From: Candidatus Pacearchaeota archaeon
Lineage (GTDB): Archaea > Nanoarchaeota > Nanoarchaeia > Pacearchaeales > GW2011-AR1
Direction of reading: 5' to 3'
Length of the DNA stretch: 64,000 nucleotides
Assembly: GCA_023228245.1 (NCBI GenBank)
Contig: JALOBN010000002.1
Span: 42,147-106,146, forward strand
Shown here piece by piece: positions 16,597-24,509 of this stretch. How positions within the stretch are numbered: position 1 is the first letter of the stretch; every line of letters starts with the position of its first letter. The notes beneath the pieces are model-generated. The model did not search any database and had not been told where the DNA came from. It worked only from the letters and a program-made list of their open reading frames with translations. The position numbers and the translations under genes were made by a program.

Positions 16597-18215
16597 TTTA
16601 GTTTTTTATAAACTTCTTCTAAATTAATTTCAAATAATGAGACGGGCATTTTTATTTTCCAGTTTCTTAAAATCTTTGGATGAATTTCTCCAATGAAACC
16701 GATTGTTTTATCTTCTAATTTTATTTCGGCGGTTCTTCCGTCGATAAAATAATTTGGGACCTTTTCTGGTTCTATTATTTTTATATTTACATTTAACATT
16801 CTGAAAAGATACTCTAAAATTTGTCTGACTTCTGTGAAATTTGCAGGAGCGACAGCAAGGGCTAAATTGTCTGTTTCTTCTGGTGTGAAAACTTTTCCAA
16901 CCTCAAAAATTTTCTGCGGATATTCTGAATCGACATTTTCTGAGAGAATCTTCATCATATAATGTGTCAAGTCTTTTCTTAAAATTGTGAAATCTGTTTT
17001 TGAATTTTCAACCTCAATAATTTTTTCTTCGGGAATAATCATATTTCTAAATTGTTCTCTCTTTGTTGTAAGATGATAATTTGAAATTTCGATTAAATTT
17101 AATCCCGAAAGTATTTCTCCAATTTTTCTTTTTATTATCTCTTTTTTGTTTATCTCACCTGTCGTTGCCACTTCAGGGATTTCTGGAATAAAATTTTCGT
17201 ATCCGTAAGCGATTGCAATGTCTTCGATTAAATCTACTTCGTGGAGTATGTCTGTTCTCCAAGCAGGAGTTTCTACAATTCCTTTGTTGTAATTGTGCCC
17301 CATTTTTTCTATTAAAGTTTTTACTTCCTTTTCTTTTAATTCAACTCCAAGAAGTTTGTTAACGTTTTTTATGTCGATTTTCATTTTTTCAGGATTCAAA
17401 TTCGGGGTTATTTTTTTGTCTTTGTATTGAAGTTCCATCTGATAAATTTTCCCACCCATTTCTGCAAGATTTGTTACAATTATATTCAATGTTTTACTTA
17501 ATGTTGAGAAATCAAATCCAGAACATTCGACAAAAACATCTGTTGTTTCTGTTGTAACTTTTCCTGTTTGGTGCGAATTAATTATTGGGGGCATACTCAA
17601 AATATTATTATCTGCGTCGATAAAAACAGGGAATTTTGCTTTTCCCGCAAGAAGATGTGCATATTCTTTTCCTGTTGGATGTCGTTGCAGAATTTGCAAA
17701 CCAGACATTTCTCTATCTGATTCAAGTGGAATAAATTTTATTTTATCTGGTTCCATTGCTATGAAGGTTATTGGGAGTTTTATTTTTTCCATAGGATAAA
17801 TTCCTATTGCAAGCTTTTTTCTTTTTCTTCCGAGAGTTTGGTGAAGTTTTTCCTGAATGTCAATCATTTCTTTAATTTTGTCGTCGTCGAATTTCAATCC
17901 TTTTACAATTGCACACACGGTGTACGGACGAATATCCTTTAATGAAGAATCAATTTTTATCAAGTAATTTTTTTCCGGTTTGTTTATTTTATATTCTTTA
18001 ATTCCTGTTTGTTTTCCTAAAAATGCAAGGAAACTTCTTTTGAATCCGTGATAAGAAAGTAAGTCGGGACGGTTCGGGAAAACTTCAATTTCTAATTCAT
18101 TGTCGTCCAATCTTTGGAAAGGAGTTCCGAACATTGCAATTTTATTTTGCATTTTCTCGTCGAGTTTTCCTATTTCTTTTTCAAATTGTTTTCGTGGAAA
18201 TATTGCACTTGCCAT
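16593..18215 (-). CDS. pheT: Phenylalanyl-tRNA synthetase beta subunit
   Basis: Archaeal/eukaryal-type beta chain of the alpha2-beta2 PheRS that charges tRNA-Phe. The early segment EVFPNRPDLLSYHGFKRS, the B3/B4 editing-domain region and the B5 domain (about residues 270-340) are recognisable. The catalytic-like core of a non-catalytic synthetase follows. The 540-residue length is normal for archaeal PheT. Its ATG overlaps the TAA of the HIT gene as TAATG, so it is the last gene of the pheS-ORF-HIT-pheT operon. Confidence 0.95.
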   Translation of the reverse strand: MASAIFPRKQFEKEIGKLDEKMQNKIAMFGTPFQRLDDNELEIEVFPNRPDLLSYHGFKRSFLAFLGKQTGIKEYKINKPEKNYLIKIDSSLKDIRPYTVCAIVKGLKFDDDKIKEMIDIQEKLHQTLGRKRKKLAIGIYPMEKIKLPITFIAMEPDKIKFIPLESDREMSGLQILQRHPTGKEYAHLLAGKAKFPVFIDADNNILSMPPIINSHQTGKVTTETTDVFVECSGFDFSTLSKTLNIIVTNLAEMGGKIYQMELQYKDKKITPNLNPEKMKIDIKNVNKLLGVELKEKEVKTLIEKMGHNYNKGIVETPAWRTDILHEVDLIEDIAIAYGYENFIPEIPEVATTGEINKKEIIKRKIGEILSGLNLIEISNYHLTTKREQFRNMIIPEEKIIEVENSKTDFTILRKDLTHYMMKILSENVDSEYPQKIFEVGKVFTPEETDNLALAVAPANFTEVRQILEYLFRMLNVNIKIIEPEKVPNYFIDGRTAEIKLEDKTIGFIGEIHPKILRNWKIKMPVSLFEINLEEVYKKLN

Positions 18216-18616
18216 TATTCTTTTATCCTCTTTGCAATTTTATTTAATTCTTCTAAATTTGTTTTTGATTTTCTTGAACTGATTTCGTCTGCTTTATTTA
18301 TTGGAATCAAATGAATATGAACGTGTGGAACTCCGAAACCCTCAATAATTACGCCGACTCTTTTTGGATTTAATTTTTCTTTTAATATTTTTGCAACTTC
18401 TTTTGCTTTTAACATTAATTTTGTGTATTCTCTTTTTTTCATGTCGAAAATATAATCGTCGTGTTTTTTTGGAATTAACAATGTGTGTCCGGTAGTTACT
18501 GGATTCATATCTAAGAAAGCGACGTATTTTTTATCTTCCCAAATTTTTACTGCTGGAATTTCTCCATTTGCAATTTTACAAAATATACATTCGCTGTTTG
18601 TTGTTTCTTTGCTCAT
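18215..18616 (-). CDS. HIT family nucleotide hydrolase/transferase
   Basis: Histidine triad protein. The active site GVPHVHIHLIP near residues 95-105 gives H-x-H-x-H, and the N-terminal CIFCKIANGEIP motif is typical of HinT-like proteins. The family hydrolyses adenosine phosphoramidates and aminoacyl-adenylates. Placement inside the PheRS operon fits clearing of aminoacyl-AMP, though this is inference. I use the ATG at 18616, which overlaps the upstream small ORF stop as TAATG; a GTG three codons earlier is possible. Confidence 0.92.
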   Translation of the reverse strand: MSKETTNSECIFCKIANGEIPAVKIWEDKKYVAFLDMNPVTTGHTLLIPKKHDDYIFDMKKREYTKLMLKAKEVAKILKEKLNPKRVGVIIEGFGVPHVHIHLIPINKADEISSRKSKTNLEELNKIAKRIKE

Positions 18617-18735
18617 TATTTCCACCCCCCACTCTCAACTCCACTCATTGCATTTAATGTTTTTCCTGCATTCGTGAAATTGTTCGCCGCCCAATGGAAA
18701 GTTAATTTGTATTTGCAAAATTCTTTATTTTTCAT
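18616..18735 (-). CDS. 39-residue ORF coupled between pheS and the HIT gene, containing repeat copy A
   Basis: The ATG overlaps the pheS TGA (ATGA) and the stop overlaps the HIT start (TAATG), so ribosomes could pass through without a gap. The second half of the peptide (FTNAGKTLNAMSGVESGG) is encoded by repeat copy A and matches the peptide inserted in PheS (FTNAGKRF...). It may be a true small protein, or only the remains of a repeat insertion that keeps the frame open. No known domain. Confidence 0.4.
   Translation of the reverse strand: MKNKEFCKYKLTFHWAANNFTNAGKTLNAMSGVESGGWK
18629..18688 (-). repeat. Dispersed ~57-bp repeat, copy A
   Basis: Shares CCACTCATTGC and TGCATTCGTGAAAT, at matching spacing, with copy B in pheS (19341-19400) and copy C at 47551-47608. 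This copy is more diverged in its outer parts. It lies within the 39-codon ORF between pheS and the HIT gene, in the same reading frame as copy B. Confidence 0.7.
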
Positions 18736-20303
18736 TTTATCCAAAATTTCATTTTTCTTAATTGAGATAAATTGTTTTTGTAAAGTTCCCTTAAATCTTT
18801 TATTTCGTAGTAATCCATAATCATTCTGTCGAAACCCGGGCCCCATGCGAGAACTGTAACGTTTTCTCCTAAAAGAGGTATTACAACTTCAGGACGGAAA
18901 ATTCCTGCGCCACCTAATTCGTACCACATTTTTTTCTCAGAATGCCAGACTTCAATTCCCACGCTTGGTTCTGTATAAGGATAATAAGACGGACGGAATC
19001 TTACTTTTTCGAACCCCATTTTTTTATAGAATTCTCTTAAGTATCCTAAAAGATTTCTGAAATTTAAATTTTTACCGACGACAATTCCTTCTGACTGATT
19101 GAATTCAAATCCGTGTTTCCAGTCTACTGTCTCGTTTCTGAAACATCTTCCGACTGCGAAGAATTTTGCTGGAATATCTTTTTTATCTAATTCTGCGAGG
19201 GTGTGTGCAGATAAGCAAGTTGTGTGAGTTCGCAAAACCATTTTTTTTGCTTCTTCTTCGTCCCATTGATAGCCCCAACCTTTGCTTTTATCGACGCCAT
19301 TTTCGTGAGATTCTTTTACTGCTTTGACTAATTTTTTATCGAGCTCGCGACCTCGCTCATTGCTATCAAATCTTTTTCCGGCATTCGTGAAATCGCTCGG
19401 CAGTTCTGCTTTTTTATTTATGAAGAATGTGTCTTGCATTTCTCTTGCTGGGTGATCTTGCGGTGTGAAAAGTGCGTCGAAAACCCAGAATGAACTTTGC
19501 AATAAATCTCCTGTCATTTCTTTGAATCCCATTTCTGACCAAACTTTTCTTGCGTAATCTGTTGCTTGATTTACAAAATGTCTTTTTCCTCCATTTACCG
19601 ACGGTAATTGTGAAGTTACATCATATCTTCTGAATTTTTTTCCTTTCCATGCTGATTCTTTTTCAAGAAGTTTTGATGTGATTGCTTCGATTAATTCTCC
19701 TGTTTTCTTTCCTGATTTTATAATTTCGTCTCCGAGCTTTGTGATTTCAATGTCGACGATTTCTTCTTCTTTAATTTGAATTATTCCTCTTCTTTTTTCT
19801 AAAGATTTTAATCCGTATTGCTGTTCTGGTGTGAGTTTGTTATAATCAACAGGAATTAAATCCAAAAATAATTCTTCTAAACTTCTTCTCGCGACTTCGT
19901 CGCCTTTTCCTTCGAGAGTTACTCTTTCGTTTTTTATTTCAATTAATGCTTTTTTCTTTAACGCACCGATTGAAGCTTTGAATTCGTCTTCGGAAAGTCC
20001 ACTTTGTTTTTGTGCATCTTCGAGTTTTAAAATTTTCTTTTCGTTTAATAAATTAATTAATCTTCTTTCAGGAAGCCCTTTCTTTTTGTATAACGCACCG
20101 TTAACTCCGAGTTCGACGATTTTATTTTTCTTGTGAGATAAATTTACAATTCCTTTATTTCCTAAATAATCGAGCGCTCTTAATACCGAAGTTTTGTCGA
20201 GCTTCGAATTTCGTGAAATTTCATCTACATTTCGTTCTTTCAAGTAAGGCAGAATTTTAATTTCGTTTGGACTTAAAGATTCAATAAGTTTTTCATAACT
20301 CAT
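18732..20303 (-). CDS. pheS: Phenylalanyl-tRNA synthetase alpha subunit, with an in-frame repeat insertion
   Basis: Catalytic subunit of PheRS. Winged-helix domains fill the N-terminal 150 residues. The class II core shows motif 2 with FRNETVDWKHGFEFNQSEG and motif 3 with GPGFDRMIMDYY near the C-terminus. Between MQDTFF (motif 1 side) and the HENG...GWGYQW segment lies a roughly 20-residue stretch (residues 304-324, including FTNAGKRFDSNERGREL). I do not expect this in the family, and it is encoded by repeat copy B. The frame is preserved. It is first in the pheS-ORF-HIT-pheT operon. Confidence 0.95.
   Translation of the reverse strand: MSYEKLIESLSPNEIKILPYLKERNVDEISRNSKLDKTSVLRALDYLGNKGIVNLSHKKNKIVELGVNGALYKKKGLPERRLINLLNEKKILKLEDAQKQSGLSEDEFKASIGALKKKALIEIKNERVTLEGKGDEVARRSLEELFLDLIPVDYNKLTPEQQYGLKSLEKRRGIIQIKEEEIVDIEITKLGDEIIKSGKKTGELIEAITSKLLEKESAWKGKKFRRYDVTSQLPSVNGGKRHFVNQATDYARKVWSEMGFKEMTGDLLQSSFWVFDALFTPQDHPAREMQDTFFINKKAELPSDFTNAGKRFDSNERGRELDKKLVKAVKESHENGVDKSKGWGYQWDEEEAKKMVLRTHTTCLSAHTLAELDKKDIPAKFFAVGRCFRNETVDWKHGFEFNQSEGIVVGKNLNFRNLLGYLREFYKKMGFEKVRFRPSYYPYTEPSVGIEVWHSEKKMWYELGGAGIFRPEVVIPLLGENVTVLAWGPGFDRMIMDYYEIKDLRELYKNNLSQLRKMKFWIK
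19341..19400 (-). repeat. Dispersed ~57-bp repeat, copy B, in frame inside pheS
   Basis: On the plus strand it begins GAGCTCGCGACCTCGCTCAT and ends GGCATTCGTGAAATCGCTCG, with a T-rich middle. Copies A and C match it at both ends with the same spacing. It encodes about 20 residues of PheS on the minus strand. Its terminal halves are weakly complementary (CGAG/CTCG), so the RNA may fold. Confidence 0.8.
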
Positions 20304-20333
20304 TCAATTTCTAAAGAATTCGCATTAAAATAG

Positions 20334-20370
20334 GTTTCTTTTTTTAAAAAGAAACTATAATGGTAGAAAA
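20334..20370 (+). repeat. Hairpin repeat, copy 2 (upstream of pheS)
   Basis: A perfect 10-bp hairpin (GTTTCTTTTT/AAAAAGAAAC, 20334-20355) is followed by TATAATGGTAGAAAA. The same arrangement occurs at 56404-56440, and more loosely at 28620-28665. Here it lies 30 bp upstream of the pheS start on the opposite orientation. It could act in the pheS leader or as a terminator for rpp30 transcription. Confidence 0.45.
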
Positions 20371-20403
20371 ACATAAAAGCGGCAAAATTCTTTTGCGATG
20401 TTT

Positions 20404-20850
20404 TTACAGGGTAGAAATCATCCAAGTTGGCATTCCTAAAATTAAACCGAAAGATTTCAAGTCATAAATATTCCTCTTATTTTCTTTGGAAATGAACTTC
20501 ATTTTGAGTTTATTTTTATTGCAGATTTGGATGTTTTGTTTTACTCTTGCTAAAATTCTCGCTTTTTCTTTTTCGCTTGTTTTTATTATTTCGTCGAGGT
20601 TTATTCCAATAATTATTTCTTTCTTTTTTGCTAACTTTGCAAGAACGTGATTTAACCCAGAATTTCTCTGCTTCTGAAAGTCTTTTCTTTTTTCCATATT
20701 CAGCAGAAGAATTTGTATATTTTCTTTCTCCAAAATTTTTCTGTTCAATTCGTCGTCGTCAGAGGTGAAAATTATACTTTTATTTAAATTTTCTTTTATA
20801 AGTTTTCTTGCTTTGTCAAAATTATCTTCTTGAATTAATATTTGTTCCAT
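20404..20850 (-). CDS. rnp3: RNase P protein component 3 (Rpp30)
   Basis: Protein subunit of the archaeal RNase P that trims tRNA 5' leaders. It has the TIM-barrel-like family signature RNSGLNHVLAKLAKK near residue 62, followed by GINLDEI and the ARILARVKQNIQIC segment. At 148 residues it is shorter than most homologues (about 210), lacking parts of both ends of the barrel. It begins one base after the UMP kinase stop, so the two are co-transcribed. Confidence 0.85.
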   Translation of the reverse strand: MEQILIQEDNFDKARKLIKENLNKSIIFTSDDDELNRKILEKENIQILLLNMEKRKDFQKQRNSGLNHVLAKLAKKKEIIIGINLDEIIKTSEKEKARILARVKQNIQICNKNKLKMKFISKENKRNIYDLKSFGLILGMPTWMISTL

Positions 20851-21537
20851 TTAAAATCCAATTTTTGTTCCTTTAAACTTTTTTCCATTCAGCAAATTGT
20901 CGAGTTGCTTCATATCTTTCCCGAGAATGTAAGTTTTGATTTTGTTTTCCATAATTCTTTTTGCTGCACTTTGGTCTAGGACGAAATGCTGTCCTGGTTT
21001 GAATTTTAATTTGTTTGCAATATTGTTAAAATCTTCCCAAGAAATTTCTGAAATGAATTTCGCGTCTTTGAATTCTTTTGGATTTTTGTCATAAAGTCCT
21101 GGAACATCTGTTAAGTTTATGAAATCGGTTTTTAATTTTCTCGCGATTTCTGCTGATGTGGAATCTGAAGTTTGATTTGGTTTGTATTCTAATGCTCCGC
21201 AAAATACGACGTTATATTTTTTTATATATTCTTTTAGAAGTTCCATTGTGTGCGGAATTCCCATTTCTGGATTTTGATTAAAAAAATAATTCATAAAACG
21301 CGCGTTCATTCTCGTCGCTGAAATCCCCGAAAAACTTTGCAAAGTTTCATTTGCTCCGACTTCTCTTAATGCAGAAATATATTTTCTCGCAACGCTTCCG
21401 CCACCGCACACGACTACAAATTTGTATTTCTTCGTATTTTTTAAAATTACTTTTTTGAATTCCTGGAGATATTTTACACTAACATCGTCGGGAATTATCA
21501 AACTTCCGCCTAAACTTAGAACAATCACCTTTTTCAT
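20851..21537 (-). CDS. pyrH: UMP kinase (archaeal type)
   Basis: Amino-acid-kinase-fold enzyme that makes UDP from UMP and ATP. The phosphate-binding LSLGGSLI is near residue 6, VVCGGGSVARKYI near 43-55, and NQTSDSTSAEIA, which contacts the nucleotide, near 121. The C-terminal KPGQHFVLDQSAAKRI region is typical of archaeal PyrH. The length of 228 residues is standard. It is upstream of rpp30 in one operon. Confidence 0.94.
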   Translation of the reverse strand: MKKVIVLSLGGSLIIPDDVSVKYLQEFKKVILKNTKKYKFVVVCGGGSVARKYISALREVGANETLQSFSGISATRMNARFMNYFFNQNPEMGIPHTMELLKEYIKKYNVVFCGALEYKPNQTSDSTSAEIARKLKTDFINLTDVPGLYDKNPKEFKDAKFISEISWEDFNNIANKLKFKPGQHFVLDQSAAKRIMENKIKTYILGKDMKQLDNLLNGKKFKGTKIGF

Positions 21538-21574
21538 AGTGAAGAAAAGTGAAAGGGATTTTTATATTTTGGGA

Positions 21575-21856
21575 TTATTTTACAGTGAATAATTTATCGT
21601 CGTGAACGTCGAAAATGTCGAGGCGAACCCCTGAATCTAGCCAGCCGTGTGCGTAGTTTAAAGCTGCAAAGCAATTTACAAAATCATTTTTCTTTTCAAA
21701 ATGTTTCGCGTCAGAAAGATAATTCTCAACCATTTCGATTATTTCTTTTGCGTATTTTTCTTTTCCCTTAATTACATTTTTCTTTACTTCTTTTAATGCT
21801 CGTGATGTTAAGTCAAAATATTTTTCAATTTTTTCTTTTGTAATTTTGTCGTTCAT
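21575..21856 (-). CDS. DUF357 family protein
   Basis: Small helical archaeal protein, 93 residues. The conserved pattern YLSDAKHFEKKNDFVNCFAA...YAHGWLDSGVRL fills residues 46-80 and matches the DUF357 family, which is widespread in archaea and of unknown function. It resembles HEPN-like helical bundles. It lies upstream of pyrH on the same strand with a 37-bp gap. Confidence 0.8.
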   Translation of the reverse strand: MNDKITKEKIEKYFDLTSRALKEVKKNVIKGKEKYAKEIIEMVENYLSDAKHFEKKNDFVNCFAALNYAHGWLDSGVRLDIFDVHDDKLFTVK

Positions 21857-21929
21857 ATTTATTCAAATTATTTATTCTTTATAAATTTTCAAGAGAAATA
21901 TTTTTAAACAAGAGTTCGTTAAATTAATT

Positions 21930-22178
21930 ATGAAAATAAAAGATAAAAGAGATGTTCTGATTTTAATTTTAGGGCTGATTGTCGTCGCACTTTTGCTTGT
22001 GTTGATTTATGTTTTTTTGGTTCAACCTGCATTGAATGGGTTGATGGTTGAAGGTTATTACTTGGGACAAGAGGAAGCGGTTTCTTCAATTATAGAATAT
22101 GCGAAGACGTGTCAGCAACTTCCTTTGACTTACGGAAACGAGACAATTAATATTATTGCTGTTGAATGTATTCAATAA
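21930..22178 (+). CDS. Single-pass membrane protein, 82 aa
   Basis: A basic start (MKIKDKRD) leads into one long hydrophobic helix (residues 9-31) and an external 50-residue domain with two cysteines, of the form TCQQLPLTYGNE...VECIQ. Proteins of this layout accompany pilin-like genes in DPANN archaea, but no function is known. The pilin-like gene follows 40 bp downstream on the same strand. Confidence 0.6.
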   Translation: MKIKDKRDVLILILGLIVVALLLVLIYVFLVQPALNGLMVEGYYLGQEEAVSSIIEYAKTCQQLPLTYGNETINIIAVECIQ

Positions 22179-22217
22179 TCTAGTTAGCTTTTTAAATTTT
22201 GAATTCTTTTCTTAATT

Positions 22218-23264
22218 ATGAAAAAGAGGGAATATGATTTTTTTAGAAATAAATTTGGATTATCTTCTATTGTTATTAGTTTAATTTTAATTTTATTATC
22301 TTTAGTTGCGATTGGGGTTGTGTGGGCGGTTGTTAACGGAATTCTCGAAGACGCGTCAAACGAAATCGGGATTGAACAATTTACAATCAGCATAGATATT
22401 ACCAAGGCTTATGAATATGATGGGAATGTTTCTGTAAATTTGAAAAGAAATGTCGGGAGCGGAGAAGTTGTAAAAATAATGTTCTTACTTTCCGACGGAG
22501 AAAATACAGAATCTTATACCTTAGAAAGTTCGCTCGGAGAACTTGAATCAAAAAAATTTAACATTCCTGTCTTGCAACTTAATTCATCTGAAATTGAAGA
22601 AATTTCCGTCGCTGCAATATTTGAATCCTCTGGCGGGGAAGAAACTCTTGGAGATATTCTTGATACTTATACTATTACTGAACATTATACTGAAGAATCC
22701 ATTATTGTTAATGAAGATGGTAGTGAAGAAATTGGGGGGGGAAGTTGTACTCCTAATTGTGCGGGTTTGTCTTGTGGTCCTGATCCTGTCTGCGAAACTT
22801 CGTGCGGAAATTGTGAATCTGGATTTTCATGTTCAAACGGGATGTGCGTTTCAAATTCTTGTGTTTCTAATTCAAACGAAACAACTTGTGGAACATCCAA
22901 TTGCGGAACGAAATTAAATAATTGCGGAGAGGTTGTAAATTGTGGGGTTTGTATTCTTGGACAGACTTGTAAAAATAATATATGTAGTGAAATTACTATC
23001 ATAAATTCGGGGATTGTTGAAGAATTGTGGCCGGGAGATTCGGGAATGTATTTCGGAAGCAGTTCATTATCCAAGACGACAAGTTACGTTGGATATTATG
23101 CAAAGTTCCCTGGAAGTGCAGAAACATCTTGTTTGCTAATTGTAATTCACCGATTCCCTGTTGATGGATATTCAAAGAGCCACGTCGGATTCAGCTTCGG
23201 AACTTCGCTTCAAGTTGGAGACACTTATAATATTTATTCTACAATTGACGGATGTTCTGTTTAA
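22218..23264 (+). CDS. Pilin-like secreted protein with cysteine-rich repeats
   Basis: The N-terminus has a class III (type IV pilin/archaellin-like) leader. A basic segment ending KFGLSS is followed directly by a 25-residue hydrophobic helix ending GVVWAVVNG. The next ~110 residues form a beta-rich domain. Residues 175-260 hold about 20 cysteines in C-x2-C and C-x4-C units, probably a disulfide-bonded module. A beta-rich C-terminal domain of about 80 residues follows. It is probably a surface or pilus protein. It ends one base before the stop of the convergent gene at 23265. Confidence 0.65.
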   Translation: MKKREYDFFRNKFGLSSIVISLILILLSLVAIGVVWAVVNGILEDASNEIGIEQFTISIDITKAYEYDGNVSVNLKRNVGSGEVVKIMFLLSDGENTESYTLESSLGELESKKFNIPVLQLNSSEIEEISVAAIFESSGGEETLGDILDTYTITEHYTEESIIVNEDGSEEIGGGSCTPNCAGLSCGPDPVCETSCGNCESGFSCSNGMCVSNSCVSNSNETTCGTSNCGTKLNNCGEVVNCGVCILGQTCKNNICSEITIINSGIVEELWPGDSGMYFGSSSLSKTTSYVGYYAKFPGSAETSCLLIVIHRFPVDGYSKSHVGFSFGTSLQVGDTYNIYSTIDGCSV

Positions 23265-23981
23265 TTATTTTCTAGGAATTATTTGCGGATTTTGCTGTTG
23301 TGGCGGAGAAATAATTTTTTTTATTACAAATCTTGAACCGATTACTTCAGAAATAATTGCAGACAAATTCAAATTCGCTACGACAACTCGGTAAATCCCT
23401 TCGATTGTTGGGATTTTTGAAATTTCCGAGAATTTATTTATCACGGATTCAATTTCTTCTTTTGATAAAAAAATATCTGTAACTCTAGTTCCAATTGTTC
23501 CCATAACACGAACTCTCTCGTCAGGACTTCCTTCAATTATTCTTACTGCCGGGTCTTTTAACAAAGGATTTAATTTTCCTAAATCTATTTCAATATTTTC
23601 TGTAAGTGCCGTCGCTGTCGGTTTCAAATATTCAAGATGTTTTGGAAGTGTAGGTTCTGGAATAAAAAGAATTTTATTTGACATTGGTTGCATAGCTTGT
23701 CTTTGAATCATTGGACGAGTTGGAGCAACGACTCTTTCACGAATTTCAATTTTTTTAGGAATAATTTTTTGCTGTTCTGAAATTTCTCTTTTGAAAATTG
23801 GCTGGGGTTTTATTTGAATAATTTGTTTTGGGGTTTCTTTGGGAAAAATTTCTATTTTTCTTTTTTCTTCAACAATACTTTGAAGTTTGATTATATCTTT
23901 TTTCCCAAAATTATTAATTAACTCTTTTGTAAAAATAAATAAAAATTTTTTTCTGAAATCTTCTGAGAATTGTTCTTCCAT
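23265..23981 (-). CDS. Hypothetical protein, 238 aa
   Basis: The N-terminal half is basic and probably disordered, with Ile/Pro/Gln-rich segments. The C-terminal domain (about residues 110-225) looks globular with alternating strands and helices. It contains KPTATALTENIEIDLGKLNP and GSPDERVRV. I do not recognise it. Its start overlaps the stop of the gene at 23981-24475 (TAATG), so the two proteins are probably partners. Confidence 0.6.
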   Translation of the reverse strand: MEEQFSEDFRKKFLFIFTKELINNFGKKDIIKLQSIVEEKRKIEIFPKETPKQIIQIKPQPIFKREISEQQKIIPKKIEIRERVVAPTRPMIQRQAMQPMSNKILFIPEPTLPKHLEYLKPTATALTENIEIDLGKLNPLLKDPAVRIIEGSPDERVRVMGTIGTRVTDIFLSKEEIESVINKFSEISKIPTIEGIYRVVVANLNLSAIISEVIGSRFVIKKIISPPQQQNPQIIPRK

Positions 23982-24475
23982 TACGCCCCCATTTCTTTTA
24001 CCTTAAGGATTTCTTGAGCAGGAGTTAATGGAAATCTAGGGGGTTCTTTTCTTGTTTCCGTTATTCTTGGTTGCATTGTTGTTATCGGGTATTTTGGGAT
24101 TTCTTGAATTTGTTCTATTTCTCTTTCATGAAGAAGAGCAATCCCTTTTGCAATTATTTTATTTTGATCAAGAAGATTATCTAATTTCTCAGCAACTTTT
24201 CTGTCTTCCATAGAATATCCTTTTTCAGCTAATGTCTTTGCTGATATTTCAAATAATTCAAGTAATTTGGATATTTGTTCTGAAAGAGAATCAAATTTTA
24301 TCGCCATATTTGTCATAACTTTTTGTAAAGAAACAAAATTTTCTATTAGTGCTTTTTCTACATGAATATTTTTTTTAGGAGTAGTTGTCTTTCTTCTTTT
24401 TCGTTTAGTTGTCTTTTTTTTCTTGGGCGTTGCGATTTTCTCTTTTATGATTATTATCTTTTTCTCTTTTACCAT
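23981..24475 (-). CDS. Coiled-coil protein with basic N-terminus, 164 aa
   Basis: The first 35 residues are almost all Lys/Arg/Thr, then come heptad-like helices (residues 40-120) predicted to form a coiled coil. The tail is Pro-rich. The basic arm could bind nucleic acid; this is inference only. It is transcribed with the downstream partner through a one-base TAATG overlap. Confidence 0.6.
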   Translation of the reverse strand: MVKEKKIIIIKEKIATPKKKKTTKRKRRKTTTPKKNIHVEKALIENFVSLQKVMTNMAIKFDSLSEQISKLLELFEISAKTLAEKGYSMEDRKVAEKLDNLLDQNKIIAKGIALLHEREIEQIQEIPKYPITTMQPRITETRKEPPRFPLTPAQEILKVKEMGA

Positions 24476-24509
24476 ATAAATTAATAGTTTTTTTCTTTAT
24501 AAAATTTTG

